Of a stretch of DNA of 64,000 nucleotides, positions 8,475-16,589 are shown in pieces (the first letter of the stretch is position 1; every line of letters starts with the position of its first letter). Made by a program: the position numbers and the translations under genes. The notes under the pieces are model-generated. The model ran no database searches and had not been told where the DNA came from. It was given only the letters and a program-made list of their open reading frames with translations. The stretch covers positions 1-64,000 of the forward strand of contig CATOSU010000003.1 of assembly GCA_951812615.1 (NCBI GenBank), written 5' to 3'. This DNA is from an uncultured Paracoccaceae bacterium (GTDB lineage Bacteria > Pseudomonadota > Alphaproteobacteria > Rhodobacterales > Rhodobacteraceae).

Positions 8475-9611
8475 TCAGGCCCCGAGGGCCTGAATACTGG
8501 CTTCGCGCCGGGCCAGCCACCACCCGTACTGCTCGGGCCAGCTGCCATAGTCGTTGACGCCCATCGCGTAGGCCTGATGCCGGACCCAGAACGGATCGAA
8601 CAGCGCCTGCCGGCCCAGCGCGATCAGGTCCGCCTGACCCGCCTGCAGCGCGGCCTCGGCCTGCGGTCCGTCCAGAATCATCCCGACCGCCTGCGTCGCG
8701 ATTCTCGCCTGCGCCCGGATTTCTGCAGCGTATTCAATCTGGTACCCTTTGGGCAAGGTCCGTCCGGCGCTCACTTTCGTGCGCCCCTGATTGCCTCCGG
8801 ACGAGCAATCGATCACATCAACCCCGCGGTCCCGAAGCGCTTTTGCCAGCGCCACCGTATCGCTCAGCTGCCAGCCGCCGGGGAAGCCATCCACCGAAGA
8901 AACGCGGAAAAACAAAGGCTTGCCGTCTGGCCAGACCCCCCGCACCGCCTCAGCCAGCTCCAGCGCCAGCCGCATCCGGCCCTGCAGATCGCCGCCATAC
9001 TCATCCGTCCTGAAATTAGAAGCCGGCGACAGCCAGCTTTGCAGGAGATACCCATGCGCCCCGTGTATCTCTATGAATTCGCAACCGATTTCATCAGCCC
9101 GCCGGGCCGCGGCGACAAAGGCGTCGATCAATCCGGCGATGTCGGCCCGGCTCATTTCCCGGGGCACCAGCCATCCGTCATCGACCGGCACCGCACTCGC
9201 GCCCTTTGTGTCCCACGGCATATCGCCCAGCGCGAAATCCGCCTCGCCCAGTGGTCCGTTGCCGCGCCACGGCCGCTGCATGGACGCCTTGCGCCCGGCA
9301 TGGCCCAGCTGAATACCCGCCAAGGCCCCGTTATCGCGAATGAATTTCACGATCGGCCGCAGCGCCTCGGCATGGGCGTCCGACCACAGGCCAACATCGC
9401 CATGGGTGATCCGCCCTTCCGGCAACACCGCGGTGGCCTCGGTCATCACCGCGCCGAACCCGCCATTCACGAAGCCGCCCAGATGCACGAGGTGCCAGTT
9501 GTTGGCGATCCCGTCCGTTGCCGAATACTGGCACATCGGCGAAACCGTGCACCGGTTCGGAAAGGTGGTGTCCCGCAGAGTCAGCGGCGAAAACAGCATC
9601 GGTTCGGACAT
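8475..9611 (-). CDS. Old Yellow Enzyme, NADH:flavin oxidoreductase (YqjM-like)
   Basis: The 378-residue TIM-barrel flavoprotein begins M-S-E-P-M-L-F-S-P-L-T-L-R-D with GGGAG upstream. It shows the OYE-class signature R-C-T-V-S-P-M-C-Q-Y-S-A (with the Cys of YqjM-like enzymes), H-L-G-G-F-V-N-G-G, Q-L-G-H-A-G-R-K-A, the substrate-binding I-H-G-A-H-G-Y-L-L and the FMN phosphate loop A-L-G-R-Q-A-L. Such enzymes reduce the C=C bond of activated enones using NAD(P)H. An extended open frame up to 9668 lacks homology and is not taken as coding. The gene is divergent from the molybdenum hydroxylase operon. Confidence 0.92.
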   Translation of the reverse strand: MSEPMLFSPLTLRDTTFPNRCTVSPMCQYSATDGIANNWHLVHLGGFVNGGFGAVMTEATAVLPEGRITHGDVGLWSDAHAEALRPIVKFIRDNGALAGIQLGHAGRKASMQRPWRGNGPLGEADFALGDMPWDTKGASAVPVDDGWLVPREMSRADIAGLIDAFVAAARRADEIGCEFIEIHGAHGYLLQSWLSPASNFRTDEYGGDLQGRMRLALELAEAVRGVWPDGKPLFFRVSSVDGFPGGWQLSDTVALAKALRDRGVDVIDCSSGGNQGRTKVSAGRTLPKGYQIEYAAEIRAQARIATQAVGMILDGPQAEAALQAGQADLIALGRQALFDPFWVRHQAYAMGVNDYGSWPEQYGWWLARREASIQALGA

Positions 9612-9750
9612 CGGGCGCTCCCAGATTGTTGCGCTGGCGACGCTGGCAATTCCCGCCCGGCTTGGCAAGGGCAGGACACGAATCCGATTGCTCAGGGGGC
9701 GGGGTTCTGAAACAGTTTACTCTGACGCAGTTTTTTTGCGGGGAGGAAGC

Positions 9751-10608
9751 ATGCAGTATCACACGCCAGCCACCTTCGGGGATGCGGTTGCCATAGCGTC
9801 CGGTGCCGAGGGTGTCACACGGTTTCTGGCCGGGGGAACGGACGTTCTCGTCCAACTCCGCTCGGATCTGGTTGAACCGGATAACCTGATTGATATCAAA
9901 CGTGTACCCGGCGCAAGCGACATCACGAAAAACCCGGATGGCAGCTGGACGCTGGGTGTTGCGGCAACCGGTGCGGAAATGTCGGAACACGCCGAACTTG
10001 GCCGTGACTGGCCCGGGCTGGTCGAAGCGATGGACCTGATTGGGTCAACACAGGTGCAGGGCCGGGCGACCCTGACCGGCAATCTCTGCAACGGCTCACC
10101 GGCAGCGGACAGCGTGCCGGCGATGTTTGCCGCGGGTGTGACGGTATCGGTGACCGGTCCCGACGGCATGCGGCAGGTGCCGGTGGAACAGATCCCCGCC
10201 GGTCCGGGTAAAACAAACCTGGCGAAAGGAGAATTGATTTCAGCGGTTCATGTGCCGGCACGCAGGGCCGGAGGTGGTGACGCCTACCTGCGCTTCATAC
10301 CGCGGACGGAAATGGACATCGCCGTGGTTGGCTGCGGCGTGAACCTCGCGCTCAACGGTGACACGATCACCGAAGCCCGCGTTGCGCTGGGCGCGGTTGC
10401 GCCGACCGTCGTGATGGTGCCGGATGCCGCCGCGGCGATCGTCGGCACGACGCTGGACGACGCGGCGCTGGCAAAGCTGTCAGAGGCGGCCGCGGCGGCC
10501 TGTAATCCGATCGACGACAAGCGTGGCACCATCGCGTTCCGCACCCATGTGGCCGGGGTTCTGGCCCGGCGGGTGGCCCGGATCGCCTATGACCGCGCGA
10601 AGGGGTAA
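9751..10608 (+). CDS. Molybdenum hydroxylase, FAD-binding subunit (CoxM-like)
   Basis: The 285-residue subunit carries the two FAD-binding loops of the family: F-L-A-G-G-T-D-V-L-V (residues ~27-36) and T-L-T-G-N-L-C-N-G-S-P-A-A-D (~110-123). The ATG at 9751 follows a strong GGGGAGG. It passes electrons from the 2Fe-2S subunit to an acceptor. It is the first gene of an M-S-L ordered operon; the next gene begins 3 bp after its stop. A T-rich stretch lies just upstream of the ribosome site. Confidence 0.9.
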   Translation: MQYHTPATFGDAVAIASGAEGVTRFLAGGTDVLVQLRSDLVEPDNLIDIKRVPGASDITKNPDGSWTLGVAATGAEMSEHAELGRDWPGLVEAMDLIGSTQVQGRATLTGNLCNGSPAADSVPAMFAAGVTVSVTGPDGMRQVPVEQIPAGPGKTNLAKGELISAVHVPARRAGGGDAYLRFIPRTEMDIAVVGCGVNLALNGDTITEARVALGAVAPTVVMVPDAAAAIVGTTLDDAALAKLSEAAAAACNPIDDKRGTIAFRTHVAGVLARRVARIAYDRAKG

Positions 10609-10611
10609 GTC

Positions 10612-11091
10612 ATGAGCAAGATACACGTCACTACCACGATCAACGGCGACGAGGTCGAATTCCTGTGCGACCCGCGCGAAACCATGCTGGATGTCCTGCG
10701 CGACCGGCTGGGCCTGACCGGGGCCAAGGAAGGCTGCGGCACCGGCGATTGCGGGGCCTGTTCGGTCACCGTGGACGACCGGCTTGTCTGTTCCTGCCTG
10801 ATGCTGGGAGCCGAGGCCGAGGGCAAGGAGATTGCCACCGTCGAAGGGATCGCAACCGAAGAGAAACTGCATCCGCTGCAGAAACGGTTCATCGAATATG
10901 CGGCCCTGCAATGCGGGGTGTGTACACCCGGCATCCTCGTGGCCGCCAAGAACCTGCTGGAGCGCAATCCGGACCCGACCGAAACCGAGGTGCGCTACTG
11001 GCTGGCGGGCAACCTGTGCCGCTGCACCGGCTATGACAAGATCATCCGGGCCGTAATGGATACGGCAGCGGAAATGAGGGAGGCATCGTAA
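10612..11091 (+). CDS. Molybdenum hydroxylase, 2Fe-2S subunit (CoxS-like)
   Basis: The 159-residue subunit has both cluster motifs: a plant-type ferredoxin site G-C42-G-T-G-D-C47-G-A-C50 with a further Cys at V-C-S-C-L (~62), and a second helical site L-Q-C-G-V-C-T-P-G...L-C-R-C-T-G-Y. It relays electrons between the Mo and FAD subunits. Its stop overlaps the start of the large subunit as TAATG, so the subunits are translationally coupled. Confidence 0.93.
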   Translation: MSKIHVTTTINGDEVEFLCDPRETMLDVLRDRLGLTGAKEGCGTGDCGACSVTVDDRLVCSCLMLGAEAEGKEIATVEGIATEEKLHPLQKRFIEYAALQCGVCTPGILVAAKNLLERNPDPTETEVRYWLAGNLCRCTGYDKIIRAVMDTAAEMREAS

Positions 11092-13352
11092 TGGCACTCG
11101 ACTCGCAGAAGACTGACGGTTTCAAGCAGGTCGGCACGCGGCCGGACCGCCCCGACGGGGTCGACAAGGTCACCGGCCGGGCCCGGTTCGGTGCGGACAT
11201 GACCGCGCCGGGGATGCTGTGGGGCGCGATTGTCCGTTCCCCCCATGCCCATGCCCGGATCGTCAAAATCGACACCTCCAAGGCCGAGGCGATGGACGGC
11301 GTCAAGGCCGTGGTCACCCGTGCCGATTTCTCGACCAGCGTGGCGCCCGCGCGCGGCATGCGCGGCGAGATGTGGAACACACTCGAAAACGTTATGGCGG
11401 GCGAAACGGCGCTCTATGACGGGCATGCGGTGGCAGCTGTGGCAGCGACCTCGGCTTTGGCTGCGCGCGATGCGATGAAGGCCATCGAGGTTGAATACGA
11501 GGTTCTTCCGCATGTCACGGACGTGGACAAGGCCATGGCCGAAGACGCGCCGGTGATCCGCGCCGATACCGCCGAGGCGTCCGTGCCCGAGGGCATGCAT
11601 CCCAATGTGGTGCGTTATCACGAAAGCGGGCATGGCGATCTGGGTGCCGGGTTCGCCGAGGCGGATCTGGTGGTCGAGGAGCATTTCGTCACCGAGGCCA
11701 CGCATCAGGGTTACATCGAACCGCATGCCTGTCTCGCCACGCTGGGTGGGGACGGCAAGGGTGAGCTGTGGTGCTGTACGCAGGGCCACTGGAATGTGCA
11801 GAAAGTCTGTGCGGCGCTGCTGGATCTGGAGACCAGCCAGCTGCGCGTGACCGCGTCCGAGATCGGCGGCGGGTTCGGCGGCAAGACGACGGTATTCATC
11901 GAACCCGTCGCGCTGGCGCTCAGCCGGAAGGCCAACAAGCCGGTGAAGGTGGTGATGACCCGGTCAGAGGTGTTCCGCGCCTCGGGGCCGACCGCTTCGA
12001 CGTCGATGGACATCAGGATCGGCATGAAGAAGGACGGAACAATCACCGCGGCCAGCGGTGTGTTCCGTTGTCAGGGCGGGGCGTTCCCCGGTGCACCTAT
12101 GGAATTCACCGCCATGTGCGCCTTTGCACCCTATAACCTGAAGAATGTCAGTCAGATCGGCTATGACGTGATGACCAACCGGCCGAAACAGGCGGCCTAC
12201 CGTGCGCCGGGGTCGCCCATGGCGGCCTTTGCGGTGGAATCGGTGATTGACGAGCTCTGCAACAAGCTGGACCTCGATACCATCGATACGCGTCTGAAGA
12301 ACGCCTCCAAGGAAGGCACGCAGGCCAGCTTTGGTCCGAAATGGGACCGGATCGGGCTGGTCGAGACGCTGGAAGCGGCCAAGGCGCATCCACATTACTC
12401 CGAACCGCTGAAACCGGGGCAGGGGCGCGGGATTTCCTGCGGATTCTGGTTCAACCACGGTGGCGAAACGGCGGTATCGCTGGCGCTGTCCGAGGACGGC
12501 ACCGCACAGCTGGCCGTGGGTACGCCGGATATCGGCGGGTCGCGGGCGTCGATGGCAATGATGGCGGCCGAGGAGCTGGGCATTCCCTATGAAAACGTCC
12601 GTTGCACGGTCGTTGACACGGCATCGCTGGGCTATAACGAGATCAGCCATGGCAGCCGTGTGACCTATGCCAGCGGTCTGGCCACGATCAAGGCGGCGCG
12701 CGACGCGGTGAAGAAGCTCTGTGCGCGGGCGGCGGCCAAATGGGGCATCCCCGAGGACGCGGTGAAGTGGGAAGACGGTTGTGCGGTGCCTTCGGGCCCG
12801 AATGCCGGCGAACATGATCCGATGCCGCTGGCCAAGATCACGGCAAAGATGGGGGCGACCGGCGGTCCGATTGTCGGACATTTCGAGGCCACGCCCGAGG
12901 GCGCCGGCGTCAGTTTTGCCACCCATATCGTCGATGCCGAGGTCGATCAGGAAACCGGCAAGACCTCGGTCAGCCGCTATACCGTGGTTCAGGATGCCGG
13001 CAAGGCGATCCACCCGACCTATGTCGAGGGCCAGTTTCAGGGCGGCGCGGCGCAGGGCATCGGCTGGGCGCTGAACGAGGAATACGTGTACGGCGACGAC
13101 GGGCGGCTGCAGAATGCCACCTTCCTCGACTACCGTATTCCGGTGGCCAGCGATCTGCCGATGATTGACACGGTGATCGTCGAAGTGCCCAATCCCGGCC
13201 ACCCCTACGGGGTTCGCGGGGTTGGCGAGACCTCGATCTGTCCGCCGCTCGCGGCGATTGCCAACGCGGTGTCGAACGCGGCGGGTGTGCGGCTGACGCA
13301 ACTGCCAATGTCCCCACCGCGCATCCTCAGGGCGCTGGGAACGCACGACTGA
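11091..13352 (+). CDS. Molybdenum hydroxylase, molybdopterin-binding large subunit
   Basis: The 753-residue subunit belongs to the xanthine dehydrogenase/CoxL family. It contains G-G-G-F-G-G-K (~residue 260) for the molybdopterin cofactor, A-Y-R-A-P-G-S-P in the active-site loop, and a C-terminal G-V-G-E-T (~710) holding the catalytic Glu. The loop is not the A-Y-x-C-S-F-R of form-I CO dehydrogenase, so this is a hydroxylase or dehydrogenase of an organic substrate, probably aromatic or an aldehyde. No XdhC-type maturation gene is adjacent. A clear terminator follows 45 bp after the stop. Confidence 0.92.
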   Translation: MALDSQKTDGFKQVGTRPDRPDGVDKVTGRARFGADMTAPGMLWGAIVRSPHAHARIVKIDTSKAEAMDGVKAVVTRADFSTSVAPARGMRGEMWNTLENVMAGETALYDGHAVAAVAATSALAARDAMKAIEVEYEVLPHVTDVDKAMAEDAPVIRADTAEASVPEGMHPNVVRYHESGHGDLGAGFAEADLVVEEHFVTEATHQGYIEPHACLATLGGDGKGELWCCTQGHWNVQKVCAALLDLETSQLRVTASEIGGGFGGKTTVFIEPVALALSRKANKPVKVVMTRSEVFRASGPTASTSMDIRIGMKKDGTITAASGVFRCQGGAFPGAPMEFTAMCAFAPYNLKNVSQIGYDVMTNRPKQAAYRAPGSPMAAFAVESVIDELCNKLDLDTIDTRLKNASKEGTQASFGPKWDRIGLVETLEAAKAHPHYSEPLKPGQGRGISCGFWFNHGGETAVSLALSEDGTAQLAVGTPDIGGSRASMAMMAAEELGIPYENVRCTVVDTASLGYNEISHGSRVTYASGLATIKAARDAVKKLCARAAAKWGIPEDAVKWEDGCAVPSGPNAGEHDPMPLAKITAKMGATGGPIVGHFEATPEGAGVSFATHIVDAEVDQETGKTSVSRYTVVQDAGKAIHPTYVEGQFQGGAAQGIGWALNEEYVYGDDGRLQNATFLDYRIPVASDLPMIDTVIVEVPNPGHPYGVRGVGETSICPPLAAIANAVSNAAGVRLTQLPMSPPRILRALGTHD

Positions 13353-13396
13353 AATCGCGGGCCACGTGCCCGCCGGCCGGACCGAAAAAACCAAGT

Positions 13397-13427
13397 CAGG
13401 CGAGGGGCCCGGTCCCTCGCCTGTTTT
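13397..13427. terminator. Rho-independent terminator shared by convergent genes
   Basis: A 10-bp stem CAGGCGAGGG/CCCTCGCCTG with a 7-nt loop is followed by TTTT on the plus strand. A run of six A (13385-13390) before it provides a T-run for the minus strand, so it can end both the Mo hydroxylase operon and the pentapeptide gene. Confidence 0.8.
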
Positions 13428-13428
13428 G

Positions 13429-13998
13429 TCAGCAGCCGCTGTTGTTCATCGACCCATCGGGCATCATCGTGCTGCAGAACACTGTGCCCTGCATGGAGGC
13501 CCCGACTATGACCGCCCCCTTGAGCGTGGCACCGGTCAGAAACGCGCCATCCAGCACGGCCCCGTTCAGCACCGACCCCTGCAGCGATGCGCCGTCGAGA
13601 CGCACGCCGGTAAGATTTGCACCGATCAGGTTGACGCCATCCAGCCGCGCGCCCACCATCACTGAGTAGCTGAAATTCGTGGCCGACAGGTTCGATCCGC
13701 TCAGGTTGGCATCGCTGAAATCCGCCTGTATCGCCTGCCCACCGCTGAAATTCACCGCCTGCAATACAGCGCGGTACAGGCTGGAATTGGTCAGGGTCAC
13801 GCCACTCATGTTGCTGGCGCTGAGCGTGGCGGTGCTGAGATCAAGATTGCTGAGATCCTTGCCCGACAGGTTATTCCCGCTCAGGTCACAGCCCGTGCAG
13901 GCTCCGGTCCGGATCGCGGTGCTCACGTCGCTGGCGGCAACCGGTCCGGCCAGCACAAGGCAGAAAGACGCAATCAGCGCGGTGCGAAAAACACTCAT
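13429..13998 (-). CDS. Exported pentapeptide-repeat protein
   Basis: The 189-residue product starts with a signal peptide (M-S-V-F-R-T-A-L-I-A-S-F-C-L-V-L-A-G-P-V-A-A-S) and then runs of A-D/N-L-x-x type pentapeptides: N-L-S-G-K-D-L-S-N-L-D-L-S, followed by A-N-L-S-G-S-N-L-S-A-T-N and N-L-I-G-A-N-L-T-G-V-R-L-D-G-A-S. This predicts a right-handed quadrilateral beta-helix. Four Cys (C-T-G-C near the N-terminus, two near the C-terminus) could form disulfides in the periplasm. The gene stands alone between convergent and divergent neighbours. No specific role is known. Confidence 0.85.
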   Translation of the reverse strand: MSVFRTALIASFCLVLAGPVAASDVSTAIRTGACTGCDLSGNNLSGKDLSNLDLSTATLSASNMSGVTLTNSSLYRAVLQAVNFSGGQAIQADFSDANLSGSNLSATNFSYSVMVGARLDGVNLIGANLTGVRLDGASLQGSVLNGAVLDGAFLTGATLKGAVIVGASMQGTVFCSTMMPDGSMNNSGC

Positions 13999-14130
13999 AG
14001 GAAAAGTCCTCTTTCAAATGGGCCCGTTCGGAAAGGACGGGCTGTCGGCTGCAAGCATATCAGGGTTTCAGGGCCGGTGAAGACACCTCTCGGGCTGGTC
14101 CTTGTCGGCGCCCCGATATAGGCTTGCGGC

Positions 14131-14391
14131 ATGATCGATCGCCCCATTGTCAAGGTTCATCTCTGGTCTGGTCTGCGTGCGTTTACCGGCGGGCAGGAGG
14201 TGGTCGAGGTGCAGGCGCAGACAGTGGGCGAGGTTATCAGCGGCCTTGTTGCGGCGCATCCGGGCCTGGCCGATATCGTGGAAAGCGGTGTTTCCGTCGC
14301 CGTGGACGGCAAGGTGATTGCCTCGGCGCTGAACGAACCGGTTCGCCCGGAAAACGAGATCTGGCTGATGCAGCGCCTGAAGGGTGGTTAG
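14131..14391 (+). CDS. MoaD/ThiS-like beta-grasp sulfur-carrier protein
   Basis: This 86-residue protein has a ubiquitin-like beta-grasp pattern: V-K-V-H-L-W-S-G-L-R-A-F-T-G-G, T-V-G-E-V-I-S-G-L-V-A-A-H-P, V-A-V-D-G-K-V-I, and a C-terminus ending ...M-Q-R-L-K-G-G. The terminal Gly-Gly is what an E1-like enzyme adenylates and thiocarboxylates in MoaD and ThiS. No E1 or MoaE partner is next to it. It lies 780 bp from a molybdenum hydroxylase, which may be relevant to cofactor supply. The family is clear; the pathway is not. Confidence 0.8.
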   Translation: MIDRPIVKVHLWSGLRAFTGGQEVVEVQAQTVGEVISGLVAAHPGLADIVESGVSVAVDGKVIASALNEPVRPENEIWLMQRLKGG

Positions 14392-14418
14392 CGGGGCTGG
14401 CCGCGCCCGGCGGGGGCC

Positions 14419-15177
14419 TCAATGGCCGGTGAGGTCGAGCAGTTCCGCATGGCTTTCCCGGACGGCTTCGATCAGCTTTGAGCGAATCCGCGCATAACGC
14501 GATGAAGGAACAGGCACCGAAATGGCAACAACGCCGCCATGCAGATCATGTGCGGCAAACCCGATGGCTGAAATGCCGTCGGTGTGTTCGTCTTCGTCGA
14601 GCGCCGGCGCGCCGGCCCTGATCCCGTCGATTTCCGCAAGGATCTCCGGCAGCGATCTGGTGCCGGCTTCGCCCTGTTCGATCTCGGACAGGATCAGCTT
14701 GGTCGCACGTGTGGGGTCAAGACAGGCCAGTGCGGATTTGCCGTTTGCCGTGGTGGTGAGCGGGAAGGTCTCGCCGATGCTGGACACCGTGCGCAGCCGC
14801 TGACTGCCGACGATCTGGTCGATGAACAGCATCCGGTCGCCTTCCAGCAGGGCGAGGTCGACGGTTTCGCCGGTCCGGTCGGACAGCCGCTGCATGATCG
14901 GACGCAGCCGGTCGCGCAGGTCCGATGCAGTTGCCTGCGCGAGGCTCTGGATCTCGGGCCCCAGCCTGATTCCCCCATACCCGGTCCCAGTGGAAATGAA
15001 GCCCTCGACCGCCAGCGCCGAAACGATGCGCTGTACCGTAGAGCGGGGCAAATCCACATTCTTGGCAATCTGTCCCAAACTGAGTCCCTCGGTTTCCCGA
15101 CCAAGAAGCCGCAGAATATCCGCCGCCCGGGAAATCACCTGAATGCCTTGATTTCTAAAGGTTTCCTGACCGTCCAA
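14419..15177 (-). CDS. IclR-family transcriptional regulator
   Basis: The N-terminal winged helix (I-Q-V-I-S-R-A-A-D-I-L-R-L-L...L-S-L-G-Q-I-A-K-N-V-D-L-P-R-S-T-V-Q-R-I-V-S-A-L) and C-terminal effector domain (L-A-L-L-E-G-D-R-M-L-F-I-D-Q, G-K-S-A-L-A-C-L, I-G-F-A-A-H-D) define IclR. There is no ATG at the expected place. The TTG at 15177 (weak GGCAGG upstream) gives 252 residues; a GTG at 15138 or a TTG at 15237 are alternatives. It is divergent from the 15320-26330 operon, with a perfect palindrome in the shared promoter region, so it very likely controls that operon. Confidence 0.88.
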   Translation of the reverse strand: MDGQETFRNQGIQVISRAADILRLLGRETEGLSLGQIAKNVDLPRSTVQRIVSALAVEGFISTGTGYGGIRLGPEIQSLAQATASDLRDRLRPIMQRLSDRTGETVDLALLEGDRMLFIDQIVGSQRLRTVSSIGETFPLTTTANGKSALACLDPTRATKLILSEIEQGEAGTRSLPEILAEIDGIRAGAPALDEDEHTDGISAIGFAAHDLHGGVVAISVPVPSSRYARIRSKLIEAVRESHAELLDLTGH

Positions 15178-15265
15178 TTTTGCCTGCCCATTTTGCGGAT
15201 GCCTGAAACTGGCGCGGTGTAACCTACCGCCAAACAAATTTCAAATCAATGCTTGACCACAATGC

Positions 15266-15279
15266 GGTGCATATGCACC
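15266..15279. promoter_or_regulatory. Palindrome GGTGCATATGCACC, likely IclR operator
   Basis: A perfect 14-bp inverted repeat lies between the divergent iclR-type gene and the cyclase gene, 41 bp before the cyclase ATG. Size and place fit an IclR-family binding site, and a TTGACC at 15253-15258 could be an associated -35 element. Confidence 0.65.
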
Positions 15280-15319
15280 AATATACGGGACAAATTTCGG
15301 CATTGCATGGGAGGACAGC

Positions 15320-16159
15320 ATGGCCGTCACGATCCGGGGTATCGATTTCCAGGAAAACGACAACAACGACATGGGGCTGGAGTTCGTGAACCTCAGCCAC
15401 CGCTACGGGTTCCAGTGCCCGAACTGGCCGTATTTTCAGGACGTTCAGATCGATCGCAAACATTACATGGCGAAATCCGGCGTTCTGTCCCAGACGATCA
15501 CCACCACGATGCACGTCACCACTCACATCGACGCCCCTGCACATGTTGTGCAGGGAACACCCTTCATCGACGAGGTTCCGCTGCCGCATTTCTTCGGTTC
15601 GGGGCTGGTGGTATCGATCCCCAAGAAGAAATGGGAACAGATCACGGCCGACGATCTGGAAAAAGCCTGCGGCCACGCGATCCGGCCCAACGATGTTCTG
15701 ATCATCAACACCGGCTGGCACAAGCAATACGAAGACGGCGATTACTTCGCCTATTGCCCGGGTCTGGTGCCTTCCGCCGCGGACTGGATGGTCGACAAGC
15801 AGATCAAGGTCGTGGGCCATGACACGCAGGCCAATGACCACCCGCTGGCCACGGCCATAGGCCCGCAGCGCAATGGTCCGATCATGCCGCATCTGGAGCA
15901 GGAATACCTAGAATGGTCCGGCGGAACCCCGTGGGAGGTCGATTTCCCGGAATGGGAGCCGGTGCATAACAAGCTGTTTTCGAACGGGATCCTCGGCATC
16001 GAAAACGTCGGCGGTGATCTGGACCGAGTGACCGGGAAACGCTGCACCTTCGCGTTCTTCCCGTGGAACTGGGACCGCGGCGACGGCTGCATAATCCGAC
16101 TGGTGGCGATGATGGATCCGGGTCAGGCCTACCGGATCGAACCCGGCGAAAGCTTCTGA
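15320..16159 (+). CDS. Cyclase-family metal hydrolase (kynurenine formamidase fold)
   Basis: The 279-residue enzyme has the cyclase/KynB metal-binding motif H65-V-T-T-H69-I-D71-A-P-A-H75. Members hydrolyse amides, lactones or cyclic compounds using Zn or Mn. A good GGGAGG precedes the ATG. It is the first gene of the operon controlled by the IclR regulator. It is longer than KynB (about 210 residues), mainly through an insertion rich in aromatic residues (~130-230). The operon lacks tryptophan-catabolic genes, so a different substrate is likely. Confidence 0.85.
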   Translation: MAVTIRGIDFQENDNNDMGLEFVNLSHRYGFQCPNWPYFQDVQIDRKHYMAKSGVLSQTITTTMHVTTHIDAPAHVVQGTPFIDEVPLPHFFGSGLVVSIPKKKWEQITADDLEKACGHAIRPNDVLIINTGWHKQYEDGDYFAYCPGLVPSAADWMVDKQIKVVGHDTQANDHPLATAIGPQRNGPIMPHLEQEYLEWSGGTPWEVDFPEWEPVHNKLFSNGILGIENVGGDLDRVTGKRCTFAFFPWNWDRGDGCIIRLVAMMDPGQAYRIEPGESF

Positions 16160-16161
16160 CC

Positions 16162-16220
16162 GGGTGGGTGAACCACCCACCCTACAGGCAACGCGTAGCG
16201 TGGGTGCTCGGCACCCACGC
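16162..16220. repeat. Two consecutive perfect hairpins, REP-like element
   Basis: GGGTGGGTG/CACCCACCC (16162-16170/16174-16182, 3-nt loop) is followed by GCGTGGGTGC/GCACCCACGC (16198-16207/16211-16220, 3-nt loop). Both share the GTGGGTG core, and they sit in the gap between cyclase and cupin genes of an operon. This is the form of a dispersed REP-type repeat. Confidence 0.6.
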
Positions 16221-16243
16221 CTCCCGGAACCAAGGAGCCAGAC

Positions 16244-16588
16244 ATGCTGATCAAACGTTTCGAAGAGGCCGGTACCTATGATGCCCCGAACCACTGGGGT
16301 GTCACGGGTCTGCGGCTGCAGGGGTTCGAAGAAGGCGGACCCACCAACCAGTGGGTCGGGTTTTCGCAATTCCTGCCCGGCGGCGGGGCCGGGCCCGACA
16401 GCACCCCGTTCGAGAAGGTATACGTGGTGCTCGAGGGCGAAATGACCATCGAATGGGATGGTCATAGCGAGGTGCTGCGCGCCCTGGACAGCTGCACCGT
16501 CCCGCCGGGCCAGGAGCGCCGGATCGAGAACAAATCGAACCACGTCTGCAAGATGCTGGTCGTCATCCCCTATCCGCCGGAGAGCTGA
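16244..16588 (+). CDS. Small cupin protein
   Basis: This 114-residue cupin barrel has a weak first motif (F-L-P-G-G-G-A-G-P-D-S-T-P-F-E-K-V-Y-V-V-L-E-G-E-M) in which the usual metal His pair is absent, and a second half with V-P-P-G-Q-E-R-R-I-E-N. The missing His suggests it binds ligand without metal or acts as a regulatory or isomerase-like barrel. AAGGAGCC precedes the ATG, and the SDR gene begins 2 bp after its stop. Confidence 0.8.
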   Translation: MLIKRFEEAGTYDAPNHWGVTGLRLQGFEEGGPTNQWVGFSQFLPGGGAGPDSTPFEKVYVVLEGEMTIEWDGHSEVLRALDSCTVPPGQERRIENKSNHVCKMLVVIPYPPES

Positions 16589-16589
16589 A

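Noticed and set aside
9751-13352. Aerobic CO dehydrogenase (coxMSL)
   Set aside because: The gene order fits, but the large subunit lacks the A-Y-x-C-S-F-R loop of true CO dehydrogenases.
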